Below are positions 1-8,723 of a DNA stretch of 64,000 nt, one piece after another. Positions within the stretch are counted from its first letter, which is position 1, and each line of letters begins with the position of its first letter. The position numbers and the translations under genes are program-made. The DNA is from Bog-473 sp963764305 (GTDB taxonomy: Bacteria > Actinomycetota > Acidimicrobiia > Acidimicrobiales > RAAP-2), in NCBI GenBank assembly GCA_963764305.1, contig CAVXSD010000006.1, positions 558,001 through 622,000 on the forward strand, in the 5' to 3' direction. The notes below the pieces were generated by a model. It worked only from the letters and a program-made list of their open reading frames with translations. It had not been told where the DNA came from and ran no database searches.

Positions 1-1329
1 GCGGTCCACCGACGTGCGGACCGACCGGCCCGATCTGGTCTCGTCTTTCAAGCGTTCGAAGTAGACGATGTACGAGTCGACGGTGATGCCGATCGACACG
101 ATGAGGCCGGTGATGCCCGCGAGGTCGAAACTGGGCGCGACCGATGTATGGCCGAGCGCCGAGATGATGGCCCACAGCATCATCGCCGTGAACAGCAGCC
201 CGGATATCACCACGAGCCCGAGGCCGCGGTAGTACACGAGCACGTAGAGGAGCACGAGGACCAGTCCGGCGATGCCGGCACCGAGTCCCGCCACCAGTGC
301 GGAGTGCCCCAGAGTGGCCGAGACCGTCTCCGACGTGGCCGCCTTCAGCGTGATGGGCAGGGCACCGAAGTTCATGGCCTGTGCCAGGTTCTGCGCGTCG
401 GCCTGCGTCAGGCTCCCCGAGATCTCGCCCCTGCCGGCGAAGGACGTGAAGCTCGTCTGCGTTGGCTGGATGATGGGTGCCGAGTACACCTGGCCGTCGA
501 GCTCGATCCCGAGCAGCTGGTGGAAGTTCTCCTGGGCCACCTTGTCCCACAAGGCCGATCCGGCCGCACCGGCCAGCGTGTAGTCGACCACCCACTGCCC
601 GGTCTGATTCTGCGTGGCCTGGGCGCTCCCGATGGAATGGCCTGTCATCTGCGCGGGCCCGAGCACACAACGGACCACGGCCTGGCCGTCGCAGGCGCCG
701 TTGATCCCGGGCAGCAGCACGGTGCTGGTGGCGTAGCCGGGCTTGTCGACGCTCGTCGACGGGGAGGACACGTACTGGCTGTCCGGTGGCACGTTGTTCG
801 AGCTGTAGCCCTGGGGCGAATTGTTTGGCGTGACGGCGAGGTTGGCCTCGGTCAACTGTGAGGAAGACGTACAGGGGGGAACCGCCCCGATGCCTCTCGG
901 CAACTGCTTGGCCTTCGATCCCTTCGGGACGCCCTCGGGATAGGCAAAACACTCGACCGGTCGGAAGTACATGCGAGCCGTCTGCCCGATCTGGTCGAGA
1001 ACCTGCTGCGCGTTGGTGACACCGGGAATTGAGACCGAGATCTGGTTCTTCCCGCTTGTCTGGACCTCGGCGCCCGATACACCCAGGCTGTTGACGCGGA
1101 GGTTCAGGATGTTGACGGTCTCGTTCAGATCGGCCTGGGACACGTGCTGCCCCTCGGCGGTGTAGACGACCGCCACCCCGCCAGCGAGGTCAAGGCCCAA
1201 CCGAGGCGACCACTTGGCGGCGAACACGGCGGCGAACGATCCGAGGGAGATCGCCACCACGATGATGACGCTGATCCACAGGTTGCGCCGCAGTCGCCGC
1301 TGGGCCCGTCCCCCCGCCTTCGGGCTCAC
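1..1329 (-). CDS. secD: SecD, protein-export membrane subunit (C-terminus cut by window edge)
   Basis: SecD is part of the SecDF complex that uses the proton gradient to help SecYEG finish protein export across the cytoplasmic membrane. The 443 codons present start at a GTG that overlaps the yajC stop (GTGA). A transmembrane helix lies at about residues 18-40, followed by the family motif LGLDLAGG and a large extracytoplasmic region containing the P1-like segment. The C-terminal membrane part begins with several helices and the motif ITGLIVSIGITVDSYIVYFE, close to the actinobacterial SecD version. The reading frame is open to base 1, so the last helices and any secF lie outside the window. 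Placement after yajC is the classical order. The identification is secure; only the end is missing. Confidence 0.95.
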   Translation of the reverse strand, partial: MSPKAGGRAQRRLRRNLWISVIIVVAISLGSFAAVFAAKWSPRLGLDLAGGVAVVYTAEGQHVSQADLNETVNILNLRVNSLGVSGAEVQTSGKNQISVSIPGVTNAQQVLDQIGQTARMYFRPVECFAYPEGVPKGSKAKQLPRGIGAVPPCTSSSQLTEANLAVTPNNSPQGYSSNNVPPDSQYVSSPSTSVDKPGYATSTVLLPGINGACDGQAVVRCVLGPAQMTGHSIGSAQATQNQTGQWVVDYTLAGAAGSALWDKVAQENFHQLLGIELDGQVYSAPIIQPTQTSFTSFAGRGEISGSLTQADAQNLAQAMNFGALPITLKAATSETVSATLGHSALVAGLGAGIAGLVLVLLYVLVYYRGLGLVVISGLLFTAMMLWAIISALGHTSVAPSFDLAGITGLIVSIGITVDSYIVYFERLKDETRSGRSVRTSVDR

Positions 1330-1859
1330 GCCTCTTCGGCCTCCCCACCGAGGTCGCCGCTGCTGGGGGCGCCGTCCCCACCTACGTCGTCAATGTCTGC
1401 GTCATGCGCGTCGGTTGCGGGGCTGCCGCTGCTGCTGCCACTGCCGCTTGCCCCGGCTCGTGGCTTGATGTCCTCGACGGGCTCGTCGTCGACCCGCACG
1501 TCGTCGATCGGGTCGATCTTCTTGGCGATGGCTTGGCGGACGAAGACGATCCGGGTCGGCTGTGGGCCGTCGAGATTGCCGTCGTCGCCGAGGGCGCCTG
1601 TCAAGAGCGTGTAGCGATCCCCGTGGACCTCGAGGACGGTGCCGATGACGCCGCCGACCGTCTGCACCTCGTCCCCCACCTCGAAGCTCGAGCCCTGGGA
1701 CTGGCGCGCCGCCTGGGCCTTTCGCTGCTGGGGACGAATGAAGAAGAAATAACCCAGCAAACCGATCGCCACCAAGGGCAACAGGGTCAGCAGTGGGCTC
1801 GAGCTCGATTTCGAAGTGGCGGCCAGCACGAAGTGGGCCACCGCGGGGTTTGGTGTCAT
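1326..1859 (-). CDS. yajC: YajC, preprotein translocase accessory subunit
   Basis: YajC is the small single-pass membrane partner of SecDF. The 177-residue product has one hydrophobic helix at about residues 22-41 followed at once by the family motif FFIRPQQRK, then the conserved EVGDEVQTVGGVIGTV region. The tail after about residue 120 is longer than usual (family proteins are often 85-120 residues) and is rich in Asp, Gly and Ser. An AAGGA Shine-Dalgarno lies 7 bases before the ATG. The stop overlaps the GTG of secD, so the two are probably translated together. A long gene-poor stretch lies upstream. Confidence 0.93.
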   Translation of the reverse strand: MTPNPAVAHFVLAATSKSSSSPLLTLLPLVAIGLLGYFFFIRPQQRKAQAARQSQGSSFEVGDEVQTVGGVIGTVLEVHGDRYTLLTGALGDDGNLDGPQPTRIVFVRQAIAKKIDPIDDVRVDDEPVEDIKPRAGASGSGSSSGSPATDAHDADIDDVGGDGAPSSGDLGGEAEEA

Positions 1860-2773
1860 GAGAGATCCTTGGACCGGAATCGGTTGCGGCGTGCCAGCCT
1901 AGTGCCTGGTTTCCCGATCTCTCGGGCAGTGGGCGCCTCGCGGGCCCGCCGCTGCCCACCTTCAGTTGCCCGCATCGCCGCCGGGTCGGGTGCGCCGGCT
2001 TCGGATCCGGGCGGGGGTCGAGTTCACCCTGGTGGGGCTCGTGGGAGGCCGTCCGGTTCGTGGCCGTTCGCTCGGCGCTCCGGGCCGGCCGAGGACCTGA
2101 TCGGGGATGACTTCAGTGCACTCGGACGGACCACCCCAACAGCTTTTTCGTACGGTCCACGCCGCCTCGGCGTCCGAAGGTACGTGGCGTCCATTCGCCC
2201 AGTTCGCCCCCGGCGGGGACAAGGCCCGTTTCCTGCCAGACGGCGACTCCCGTCGCGAGGCAACCGAACCGCAACCCAATGTGGACCCGCTTGCGACAGC
2301 CGTTGTGCAAAGTACGCAGCATCAGTAAACCAACCTCACGGTGAAGTTCGTTCGGCGGGGAGCGACCGCTTGAGAGTCCGATGAAGGGGAACGGACTCTC
2401 AAGCGGGGGATCACCGAGGGTGAGGCAGGAGCAGCGAAGAGGTGCGCCGGCCTCCTGAGGCCGTCGGACGGGGTTTTTCGGGGGGATCCGACGACTCGGG
2501 CCGGCGCGCCTTTCGCTCCCTGAGCTGGTGGCTGCACCGGGTGCAATTCGCTGCGATCGCTGCGATCCGCCTGGTCAAAGCCCGGCCTGCTGCGTACTTT
2601 CGCCTGCATGGGGCGCGCCAGATCCGCCTTCAGGCGCCGTTTTCCGGCGTCCCGCGACCTCCGGCTCGAGCATCTGAGGCTCAATTCACGGTTTGAGCAG
2701 GAAGTTTCCAATTTGGACTGGGCGTCCCTCATTCAAGTCAGATTGGCTGTTTGCCCAGTACAGTTGCAGCCTG
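1860..2773. other. 914-bp intergenic region without a supported gene
   Basis: This gap separates yajC (minus) from a two-component operon (plus). The open frames in it have no recognisable motif, no good ribosome binding site and odd composition, so I do not call a gene. It holds a perfect 15-bp inverted repeat (2366-2406), a weak GC hairpin followed by a short T run near 2463-2478, and a short 9-bp direct repeat near 2549-2567. The last 100 bases are noticeably richer in A and T and probably carry the promoter of the response regulator. No tRNA fold was seen. A structured RNA cannot be excluded by eye. Confidence 0.5.
2366..2406. promoter_or_regulatory. Perfect 15-bp inverted repeat, 11-base spacer
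   Basis: The left arm CCGCTTGAGAGTCCG (2366-2380) is repeated as its exact reverse complement at 2392-2406, with an 11-base spacer. No T run follows on either strand, so it is not a standard intrinsic terminator. It could be a strong RNA hairpin or a dyad operator for a dimeric regulator. It lies about 370 bp upstream of the response-regulator start and about 510 bp upstream of yajC, so its target is uncertain. Confidence 0.6.
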
Positions 2774-3472
2774 ATGCGAGACGGATCGATCTCCGTGCTG
2801 GTCATTGAGGATGAGGCGGACATCCGCCAACTCCTCCGGACCCTCCTGGAGCGCGAGGGCTATGGGGTCTCCGAAGCGCTCGAAGGGCGCGCCGGGGTCC
2901 GCCAGTTCCATCAGATCCAGCCCGACATCGTGATCCTCGACGTCGGGCTGCCCGACCTGGACGGTTGGCAGGTCCTGGAGCGCATCCGGGACATGAGCGA
3001 CGTTCCCGTGCTCATGCTCACGGCGCTCGGGACCGAGCGCGACAAAGTCCGCGGCCTCAATTCAGGTGCCGACGACTATCTGACCAAGCCATTCAGCCGG
3101 AGTGAACTGCTGGCCCGCCTCCAGGCCATCGGCCGGCGGCAGGTGACGCGGGACGAGCCCGTGACGACCTTCGACGACGGCACCCTCCACATCGACTACG
3201 CCCACCACGAGGTCGCCGTCGACGGCCGGGCCGTCATCTTTACCCCGACGGAATACCGCCTGCTGGCCACGCTGACCCGTCACCAGGGCCAGATCCTCTC
3301 TCCGGACCAGCTCATCGAGCTGGCCTGGGACGATCCGAGCGGGTTGGCCCCCTCACGCGTCAAGTACGCCGTGCTGCGGCTCCGGCGCAAGCTGGGCTGG
3401 GGCGAAGGCGATGACGGACCGATCGAGACCGTCAGGGGCTTCGGCTATCGATATCGCGCGCGGAACCGGTGA
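2774..3472 (+). CDS. OmpR-family response regulator
   Basis: This is a two-component DNA-binding response regulator of 232 residues from the chosen start. The receiver domain spans about residues 7-120, with the acidic pocket E12/D13, the phospho-acceptor D56 in ILDVGLPDLDG, and the conserved lysine in LTKPF. A winged-helix output domain follows (about 135-230) with TPTEYRLLATL and the usual GYRYR end. The frame is open further upstream to 2693, but the receiver fold begins only a few residues after the ATG at 2774. There is no clear Shine-Dalgarno there; a TACAGT box sits 9 bases upstream, so the message may be nearly leaderless. The stop overlaps the start of the partner kinase by 4 bases. 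Its targets cannot be read from the sequence. Confidence 0.9.
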   Translation: MRDGSISVLVIEDEADIRQLLRTLLEREGYGVSEALEGRAGVRQFHQIQPDIVILDVGLPDLDGWQVLERIRDMSDVPVLMLTALGTERDKVRGLNSGADDYLTKPFSRSELLARLQAIGRRQVTRDEPVTTFDDGTLHIDYAHHEVAVDGRAVIFTPTEYRLLATLTRHQGQILSPDQLIELAWDDPSGLAPSRVKYAVLRLRRKLGWGEGDDGPIETVRGFGYRYRARNR

Positions 3473-5394
3473 GCGAGCTGTTCCAGTCCCAACCCGACGC
3501 CGACGGGCGTCGCCACCCACGAATGCCCGGGTCTGCGCCGCCGGTCGGGATCTCCGGGTCCATGCGAGTGCGGCTCCCCATCTTCGCCCTGGTCGCGGTC
3601 GGGACGGTCCTCATCGCCGTGATCCCCTTCCCCCACGACGCCCGCCGCGAGATTTCGCTGGCCGGCGTCATCTTCTTCGCCCTCGTTGCCGCGGCCTTCA
3701 TCCTGCCCTGGGAGCGATTGCCCGACTGGGCCTGGCTGATCATCCCGCTCGGGTACATCGCGGTCATCGCCATCATCCGGGACGCCCAGGGCGGCTCCAA
3801 ATCCGGGCTGGTGGTCGTCTTCCTTCTCCCGATCGTCTGGCTCTCGCTCTACGGACGACGCCTGCACCTGCTCGTCGGCCTGTTCTGCATGGACCTGGCG
3901 TTGTTGGTGCCCCTCCTCATCGTGGGGGCGCCCAAATACCCGACCCTCGAGTGGCGCGAGGTCGCCGTGATGGCGACCGTCACGACGTTGGTGGCCTTGA
4001 CCGTCTACACGATCGTCTCGCGGGACCGGGTCTTCCTGAGCGACCTGGCCCAGCAGACCCGTATCGCCCACCGGAACGCCCGCGAGGCGGATTACGCTCG
4101 AGACCGGCTCGAGACCCTGCTGCGGGCCGCGACCGGCAGCGCCATCATGGGGGTCGACCCGGCTGGGACCGTGACGTTCTTCTCGGCCGGGGCGGAACAG
4201 ATGCTCGGGTTCCAGGCGGCAGAGGTGGTGGGGGTCCAGTCGATCGCCGACTTCATCGACCCCGCCCAGATCGATGAGCGGCGCCTGACGATCGACGCCA
4301 TGCGGACCGCTCTGGAACCGGTTGACGCGGACACGGCGGCCGAGGTGCCCTGGACCGCGACGCGCAAGGACGGCCAGCAGCGCCGGTGCGTCGTACGGGT
4401 GCGGGCGCTGCCCGTCCCCTCGACCGACATCGCCTTCGACGAGGAGCGGCCGGAGGACGCTGACACGGCCGGGGACGACGCCGTCGCCGGTTCGAACGGC
4501 TGGATAGCTCAGGACGAAGGCCTTGCCCAGGCCAACGGCGGCTATGTCGTCGTTGCCATCGATGTGACCGAGCGCGAGGAGTTGGCCGCCGACCGGGAGC
4601 GCCTGTTCGCCATCCAGAAGGAAGTGACGCAGTCGCTGATCGAGCAGAACAACCGCCTGCGCGAACTGACGCAGATGAAGGACGACGTGGTGGCCACGGT
4701 TTCGCACGAGCTACGCACGCCGATCACGTCCATCCGGGGCTTCATCGAGCTCCTGCTCGACGCCCAGTCGGATCTGACCGAGAGCCAGATGCGCATGCTC
4801 CAGACCATCGACCGCAACGCGGACCAGCTGCAGCGCGTGGCGGAGGATCTTCTGGCCGACCCGGGCGCCGGCCGAGGGCTCCGGGTCGCGTTCACCGAGC
4901 TGGACCTCAGCCGCCTCGCCGAGGAGGCGGTCCATGCGATCCAGACCTCGGCCACGGTGGCCGGGGTCGTGTTGACCATCGACCCCGGCGACGAAGTGCT
5001 GATCTTCGGCGACCCGACCCGCCTGCACCAGCTTCTCGGCAACCTGTTGGCCAACGCGATCAAGTTCTCTCCCCGCGGTGGCCGCGTCCACGTCATCGTC
5101 GACAATGCGGACTCCTTCGCCAGGGTGCGGGTCCTCGACGAAGGACCGGGCATCCCCGAGGGCGAGCGTGACCAACTCTTCGAGCGCTTCTACCGGCTCG
5201 CCTCCTCGACCGAGATGGGCGTGCCCGGGACGGGACTGGGCCTCGCCATCGCCAAATCGGTCGCCGAGGCCCACGAGGGCTTCGTCGACATCGTCGACAC
5301 GCCCGGCTGGTCGACGACCTTCAGAGTCAACCTGCCCCTGCGCACGCCGGCTGAGACGACCCGGCCCGCGACGCAGGCAGCGCGAAGCCGGTAG
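3469..5394 (+). CDS. Membrane sensor histidine kinase with PAS domain
   Basis: This 641-residue kinase is the likely phosphodonor of the regulator just upstream, whose stop it overlaps (GTGA). Six hydrophobic helices fill about residues 30-200 with only short loops, so the signal is probably sensed in or near the membrane. A PAS-like domain follows at about 215-370, interrupted by an acidic stretch. The dimerisation domain carries the phospho-accepting histidine in VSHELRTPITS. The ATPase domain shows the N box (LLANAIKFSPRGG), the G1 box (DEGPGIP) and the G2 box (GTGLGLAIAKS). The gene converges on the ABC exporter with only 19 bases between the stops, and no terminator is visible there. The signal is unknown. 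Confidence 0.9.
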   Translation: MSELFQSQPDADGRRHPRMPGSAPPVGISGSMRVRLPIFALVAVGTVLIAVIPFPHDARREISLAGVIFFALVAAAFILPWERLPDWAWLIIPLGYIAVIAIIRDAQGGSKSGLVVVFLLPIVWLSLYGRRLHLLVGLFCMDLALLVPLLIVGAPKYPTLEWREVAVMATVTTLVALTVYTIVSRDRVFLSDLAQQTRIAHRNAREADYARDRLETLLRAATGSAIMGVDPAGTVTFFSAGAEQMLGFQAAEVVGVQSIADFIDPAQIDERRLTIDAMRTALEPVDADTAAEVPWTATRKDGQQRRCVVRVRALPVPSTDIAFDEERPEDADTAGDDAVAGSNGWIAQDEGLAQANGGYVVVAIDVTEREELAADRERLFAIQKEVTQSLIEQNNRLRELTQMKDDVVATVSHELRTPITSIRGFIELLLDAQSDLTESQMRMLQTIDRNADQLQRVAEDLLADPGAGRGLRVAFTELDLSRLAEEAVHAIQTSATVAGVVLTIDPGDEVLIFGDPTRLHQLLGNLLANAIKFSPRGGRVHVIVDNADSFARVRVLDEGPGIPEGERDQLFERFYRLASSTEMGVPGTGLGLAIAKSVAEAHEGFVDIVDTPGWSTTFRVNLPLRTPAETTRPATQAARSR

Positions 5395-5413
5395 GGCCCC
5401 TCGCCCTCGCACA

Positions 5414-7285
5414 TCACGCAGCCAGGAAACCCCCCGACTGGTGCGCCCACAGACGCCCGTAGACGCCGGGACCGCCGGCGGAGAGCAGCTCGGCATGGGT
5501 GCCCTGCTCGACCACGCGACCTCGGTCGAGCACCACGATCCGGTCCAGGCGGGCGATGGTCGCCAGTCGGTGCGCCACCACGAGGGCGGTCGTGCCCTCC
5601 ATGAGGTGCCACAGTGCTTCTTGCACGAGTGATTCCGACTCGGAGTCCAACGCCGAGGTGGCCTCGTCCAGGACGAGCACCTTCGCACCCTTGGCCATCG
5701 CCTGTGCGATGGCCACCCGCTGACGCTGGCCGCCGGAGAGCTTCATACCCCGCTCCCCCACCACGGTCTCGTACCCGTCCGGGAGGCGCTCCACGAACTC
5801 TTCCACACACGCGGCGCGGCCCACGGCCCGCACGAGGTCCATGTCGACGCCGTGCGGCCCGTGCCCGGACTCCGTGCCGTTCGTGCCGTTCGTGCCGTTC
5901 GTGCCGTTCGTGCCGTTCGTGCCGTTCGTGCCGTAACAGCCGTAACAGATGTTCTCCGCGATGGTGCGGTGCAGCATCTGCGGGTCCTGGGGGACGTAGG
6001 CAATGTGCTGCCGGAGCGAGTGCTGGGTGACGCACGCGATGTCCTGGCCGTCGATCTCGATCAGACCACCGTCACGGTCGGCAAGGCGGAGCATCAGCTT
6101 GGTCAACGTCGTCTTGCCCGAACCGGAGGGCCCAACGAGGCCCACGTGCTCGCCCGGGTCGATGCGCAGGTCGAGGCCCTCGAACAACGGGGCGCCCGCC
6201 CGGTAGGCGAAGCGCAAGTCCCGGAACGCGACCCGCCCGTGGGGCACCACCATGTCGGGTGCGCCCGGGACATCGACGATGTCTGGTTGGGTGGCCGCGA
6301 TACCGGCGAACTTCGCACAACGACCGATGGCCCGCGAGATCAACCTGATGAACTCGAACGACTCCTCCAAGCTGGTGCCGACGAACGTCGCGTAGAAGAG
6401 AATCAGGTAGACCGCTCCCGCCGCAGCGACGTGGTGCAGCGCCAACAGGACCCCGACCACGATGGAGGCCCAATTGAAGAAGGCCATGGCCGACTCCATC
6501 TGGATCCGTGTCCCGGTGAAGACCTTTCGCGCCCGCAGGTCCGCGCTGATGGAGTCGGCCACCAGCGCGCCGACGTGGTCCTTCTCCCGCTCCTCTGCCG
6601 CCTGGGAGCGCACGGTCGTCAGGTTGGCGATGGTGTCCGCAATGACGCCGGTCGCCCGGGAATGGGCGTCGGAGAACTGCTTCTCTGCCGCCACGACCCG
6701 GCCCATGCGGCGGTGCAACACGAGGACGAACACCGCGACCAGCCCGGCCATCACGAGAGCGACGGGCCAGGCCACGATCCCGAGGACCACGATGGCACCG
6801 ATCGTCGTGACGCCGATGCGCAGGATGCCCCAGACCATGGCTTCGATCATGTCGACGAAGGCCCATGTCGACGTCTCAAGGGTGGCGATGACCTCCCCCG
6901 AGGGCCTGTCCGTGTGCCACGAGTGGCTCAACCCGATGAGGTGGTTGTAGCCACCCGTGATGGCGCGGCCGAACGAGCGCAGGGTGGCGCCCCAGATCAT
7001 CCAGCCGCCGACGCGGCCGAAGAGCGTGGCGGCAGCCAGCACGACAGCGTAGGCGACCAACAGAGGGCCGAATGACTGCCACAGTCCCTCGTGCAGGTCC
7101 AGGTTCGATATGCGGCTCAACAGCGCGGCAAAGATCAGCGGCGCCGCCACGGCGTTCGCCAGAGTGCCAAGCACGATGGCGGTGCAGGCGCCCGCGAAGG
7201 CCCCGCCGTCGGGCTCCATCTGGCGCCAGCAGTAGCTCAGGGTCTCGTTGGTCGTTGCGTTGGGAAAGAGGGTGCGTTCACCCAT
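5414..7285 (-). CDS. ABC exporter half-transporter with NGT repeat in its ATPase domain
   Basis: This is a fused membrane/ATPase exporter subunit of 623 residues that would work as a homodimer or with a partner encoded elsewhere. The start at 7285 is chosen because GGAGAG lies just upstream; the frame is open to 7462 but the extra residues look non-coding. About six helices occupy residues 20-310. The ATPase domain has Walker A (GPSGSGKTT), Q-loop (YVPQDPQML), signature (LSGGQRQRVA), Walker B (VLVLDEATSALD) and the switch histidine (AHRLATI). Between Q-loop and signature lies a tandem NGT insert made by a 9-bp repeat, preceded by a small CYG duplication. The substrate is unknown; lipid, peptide or drug export are all possible for this family. 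Confidence 0.88.
   Translation of the reverse strand: MGERTLFPNATTNETLSYCWRQMEPDGGAFAGACTAIVLGTLANAVAAPLIFAALLSRISNLDLHEGLWQSFGPLLVAYAVVLAAATLFGRVGGWMIWGATLRSFGRAITGGYNHLIGLSHSWHTDRPSGEVIATLETSTWAFVDMIEAMVWGILRIGVTTIGAIVVLGIVAWPVALVMAGLVAVFVLVLHRRMGRVVAAEKQFSDAHSRATGVIADTIANLTTVRSQAAEEREKDHVGALVADSISADLRARKVFTGTRIQMESAMAFFNWASIVVGVLLALHHVAAAGAVYLILFYATFVGTSLEESFEFIRLISRAIGRCAKFAGIAATQPDIVDVPGAPDMVVPHGRVAFRDLRFAYRAGAPLFEGLDLRIDPGEHVGLVGPSGSGKTTLTKLMLRLADRDGGLIEIDGQDIACVTQHSLRQHIAYVPQDPQMLHRTIAENICYGCYGTNGTNGTNGTNGTNGTNGTESGHGPHGVDMDLVRAVGRAACVEEFVERLPDGYETVVGERGMKLSGGQRQRVAIAQAMAKGAKVLVLDEATSALDSESESLVQEALWHLMEGTTALVVAHRLATIARLDRIVVLDRGRVVEQGTHAELLSAGGPGVYGRLWAHQSGGFLAA
5874..5934. repeat. Seven-copy 9-bp tandem repeat inside the ABC exporter gene
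   Basis: The heptamer GTGCCGT occurs at 5874, 5883, 5892, 5901, 5910, 5919 and 5928, each separated by TC, giving a pure 9-bp period. On the coding (minus) strand each unit reads Gly-Thr-Asn, so unit gain or loss keeps the frame. A second 9-bp duplication (Cys-Tyr-Gly twice) adjoins it at 5935-5952. Such purity suggests recent slippage expansion. Confidence 0.95.
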
Positions 7286-7400
7286 GGGTCTCTCCAGGTG
7301 GGAGGTGAAGCAGGTGGGTCGAGGAAACGGGCGCACCAGGAGTGCGCGGTCTGCCTCGGATTGCGTCCGGGCGGTCAGCCCGTCGGTGTCGTGGTCGGCG

Positions 7401-7532
7401 TCAGTGACCAGCGGGGCAGAGGTCGGGCCCGGCCATCCGGGACCTCCCTCCGACGGCACCAAGCAAAAAGGCGGGCGGCTGGGCCACGATGGCGGGCACG
7501 ATCAGCGCCGAGCGCGTCGTCATTGCTGCCAT
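7401..7532 (-). CDS. Possible 43-residue leader peptide upstream of the ABC exporter
   Basis: A short frame starts at ATG 7532 with a good Shine-Dalgarno (GAGGTG, 5 bases upstream) and ends in TGA at 7401. The predicted peptide begins MAAMTTRSALIVPAIVAQPP and has a weakly hydrophobic N-terminal half but no recognised domain. It ends 115 bases before the exporter start in the same direction, where a leader peptide or a small accessory protein could sit. The rest of the 360-base gap between ruvB and the exporter shows nothing else clear. The good ribosome site is the main argument; the frame may be fortuitous in GC-rich DNA. Confidence 0.3.
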   Translation of the reverse strand: MAAMTTRSALIVPAIVAQPPAFLLGAVGGRSRMAGPDLCPAGH

Positions 7533-7645
7533 GTGGTCACCTCGCTTCCGTCTTGTGGTGCAACCCGGAAACCGTAACCCATTGCACCGCGGAACCGCGC
7601 AAGAAATACGAATTGACGTGTCGGCGGCGCACGACGAGAGCCCCG

Positions 7646-8719
7646 TCAGAAGAGCGGAGGCGTGTTCATTGCGTCGGCGGCCGATGCGGGCCGTTCCAAG
7701 CCCAGATGGGTCCAGGCCCGTTGTGTCGCCACCCGACCCCGAGAGGTTCGTTGGATCAGCCCGCTCTGCAGCAGAAAGGGCTCGTAGGCGTCCTCGATCG
7801 TGTCCGTCTCCTCACCCACGCACTGCGCCAGCGTGGTCAGGCCCACCGGCTGACCGCCGAAGCGACCGCAGAGCGTGGAGAGGATGGCCCGGTCGACCTT
7901 GTCCAGACCCATTTCGTCCACCCCGAAGAGCTCGAGGCCGTCGCTGGCAGTGGCGCCGTCGATGTAGCCCTCGCCCCGCACCTCCGCGAAATCCCGCACC
8001 CGGCGCAGGAGCCGGTTCGCCACCCGCGGCGTGCCCCGGGAGCGCTCCGAGATCCGGATGGCGCCGTCGGCATCGATCTGCACCTTCAAGATCCGCGCCG
8101 ACCGTTCCACGATGGCGCGCAGATCGGCCGGGTCGTAGAGGTCCACGTGCCCCACGAAGCCGAAACGGTCCCGCAGCGGCCCGGCGACGAGGCCGGTCCG
8201 GGTCGTCGCACCCACCAGCGTGAAGCTCGGCAGCTCCAGGCGGATGGAGCGCGCCGTGGGGCCCTTGCCGATCAGGATGTCGAGGCGGCCGTCCTCCATC
8301 GCCGAGTACAGCATCTCCTCGACGGATCGGTGCAGGCGGTGGATCTCGTCGATGAACAGGACGTCACCGTCCTGCAGGTCGGTGAGCAGCGCGGCCAGAT
8401 CGCCCGCCCGGGTCAGCACGGGGCCGGCGGTTATACGGAACCCGGCGCCCATCTCGGCGGCGACGATCCCGGCGAGGGAGGTCTTGCCCAATCCGGGGGG
8501 GCCGGCGAAGAGGATGTGGTCGACCGGCTGGCGCCGCTGGCGCGCCGCCTGGAGCACGATCCCCAGATGCTCGACCAACTCGGGCTGCCCGACGAACTCG
8601 GCCAGGGTCCGGGGCCGCAGACCGACCTCCTCGTGCTCCTCGGCACGGTCGGATGCAGCTGGATCGACGACCCGGGGCCCGGGCTCCGGGGCCAGAACCT
8701 CCCGGCGGGCGCCGCTCAC
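7646..8719 (-). CDS. ruvB: RuvB, Holliday-junction branch-migration ATPase
   Basis: RuvB is the hexameric AAA+ motor that, with RuvA, drives branch migration of Holliday junctions during recombination repair. The 357-residue product shows Walker A (GPPGLGKTSLA), Walker B (LFIDEIHRLH), sensor I (LVGATTRTG) with the arginine-finger region (GPLRDRFGF), and the C-terminal winged helix (RVANRLLRRVRDFAEV). I chose the GTG at 8719, 4 bases past the ruvA stop. A longer version would have to overlap ruvA deeply, and its extra residues look non-coding. The gene is the last of the ruvCAB set; yajC would normally follow but lies 5.8 kb away. Confidence 0.95.
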   Translation of the reverse strand: MSGARREVLAPEPGPRVVDPAASDRAEEHEEVGLRPRTLAEFVGQPELVEHLGIVLQAARQRRQPVDHILFAGPPGLGKTSLAGIVAAEMGAGFRITAGPVLTRAGDLAALLTDLQDGDVLFIDEIHRLHRSVEEMLYSAMEDGRLDILIGKGPTARSIRLELPSFTLVGATTRTGLVAGPLRDRFGFVGHVDLYDPADLRAIVERSARILKVQIDADGAIRISERSRGTPRVANRLLRRVRDFAEVRGEGYIDGATASDGLELFGVDEMGLDKVDRAILSTLCGRFGGQPVGLTTLAQCVGEETDTIEDAYEPFLLQSGLIQRTSRGRVATQRAWTHLGLERPASAADAMNTPPLF

Positions 8720-8723
8720 CGAC

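Noticed and set aside
2322..2732. 136-codon minus-strand frame upstream of the response regulator
   Set aside because: Ser/Arg-rich composition without motif, no ribosome site, and it contains the inverted repeat.
1860..2773. Possible tRNA, tmRNA or RNase P RNA in the gene-free region
   Set aside because: No cloverleaf with a proper T loop and acceptor stem, and none of the conserved tmRNA or RNase P segments were recognised on either strand.
3445..4707. Long antisense open frame (420 codons) opposite the histidine kinase
   Set aside because: The plus-strand frame has all kinase motifs, while the antisense translation is low-complexity His/Arg/Gly/Asp-rich, typical of GC-rich shadow frames.
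5874..5934. Could the regular 9-bp repeats be a CRISPR array
   Set aside because: Units are far too short, have no variable spacers, and lie inside a coding frame.
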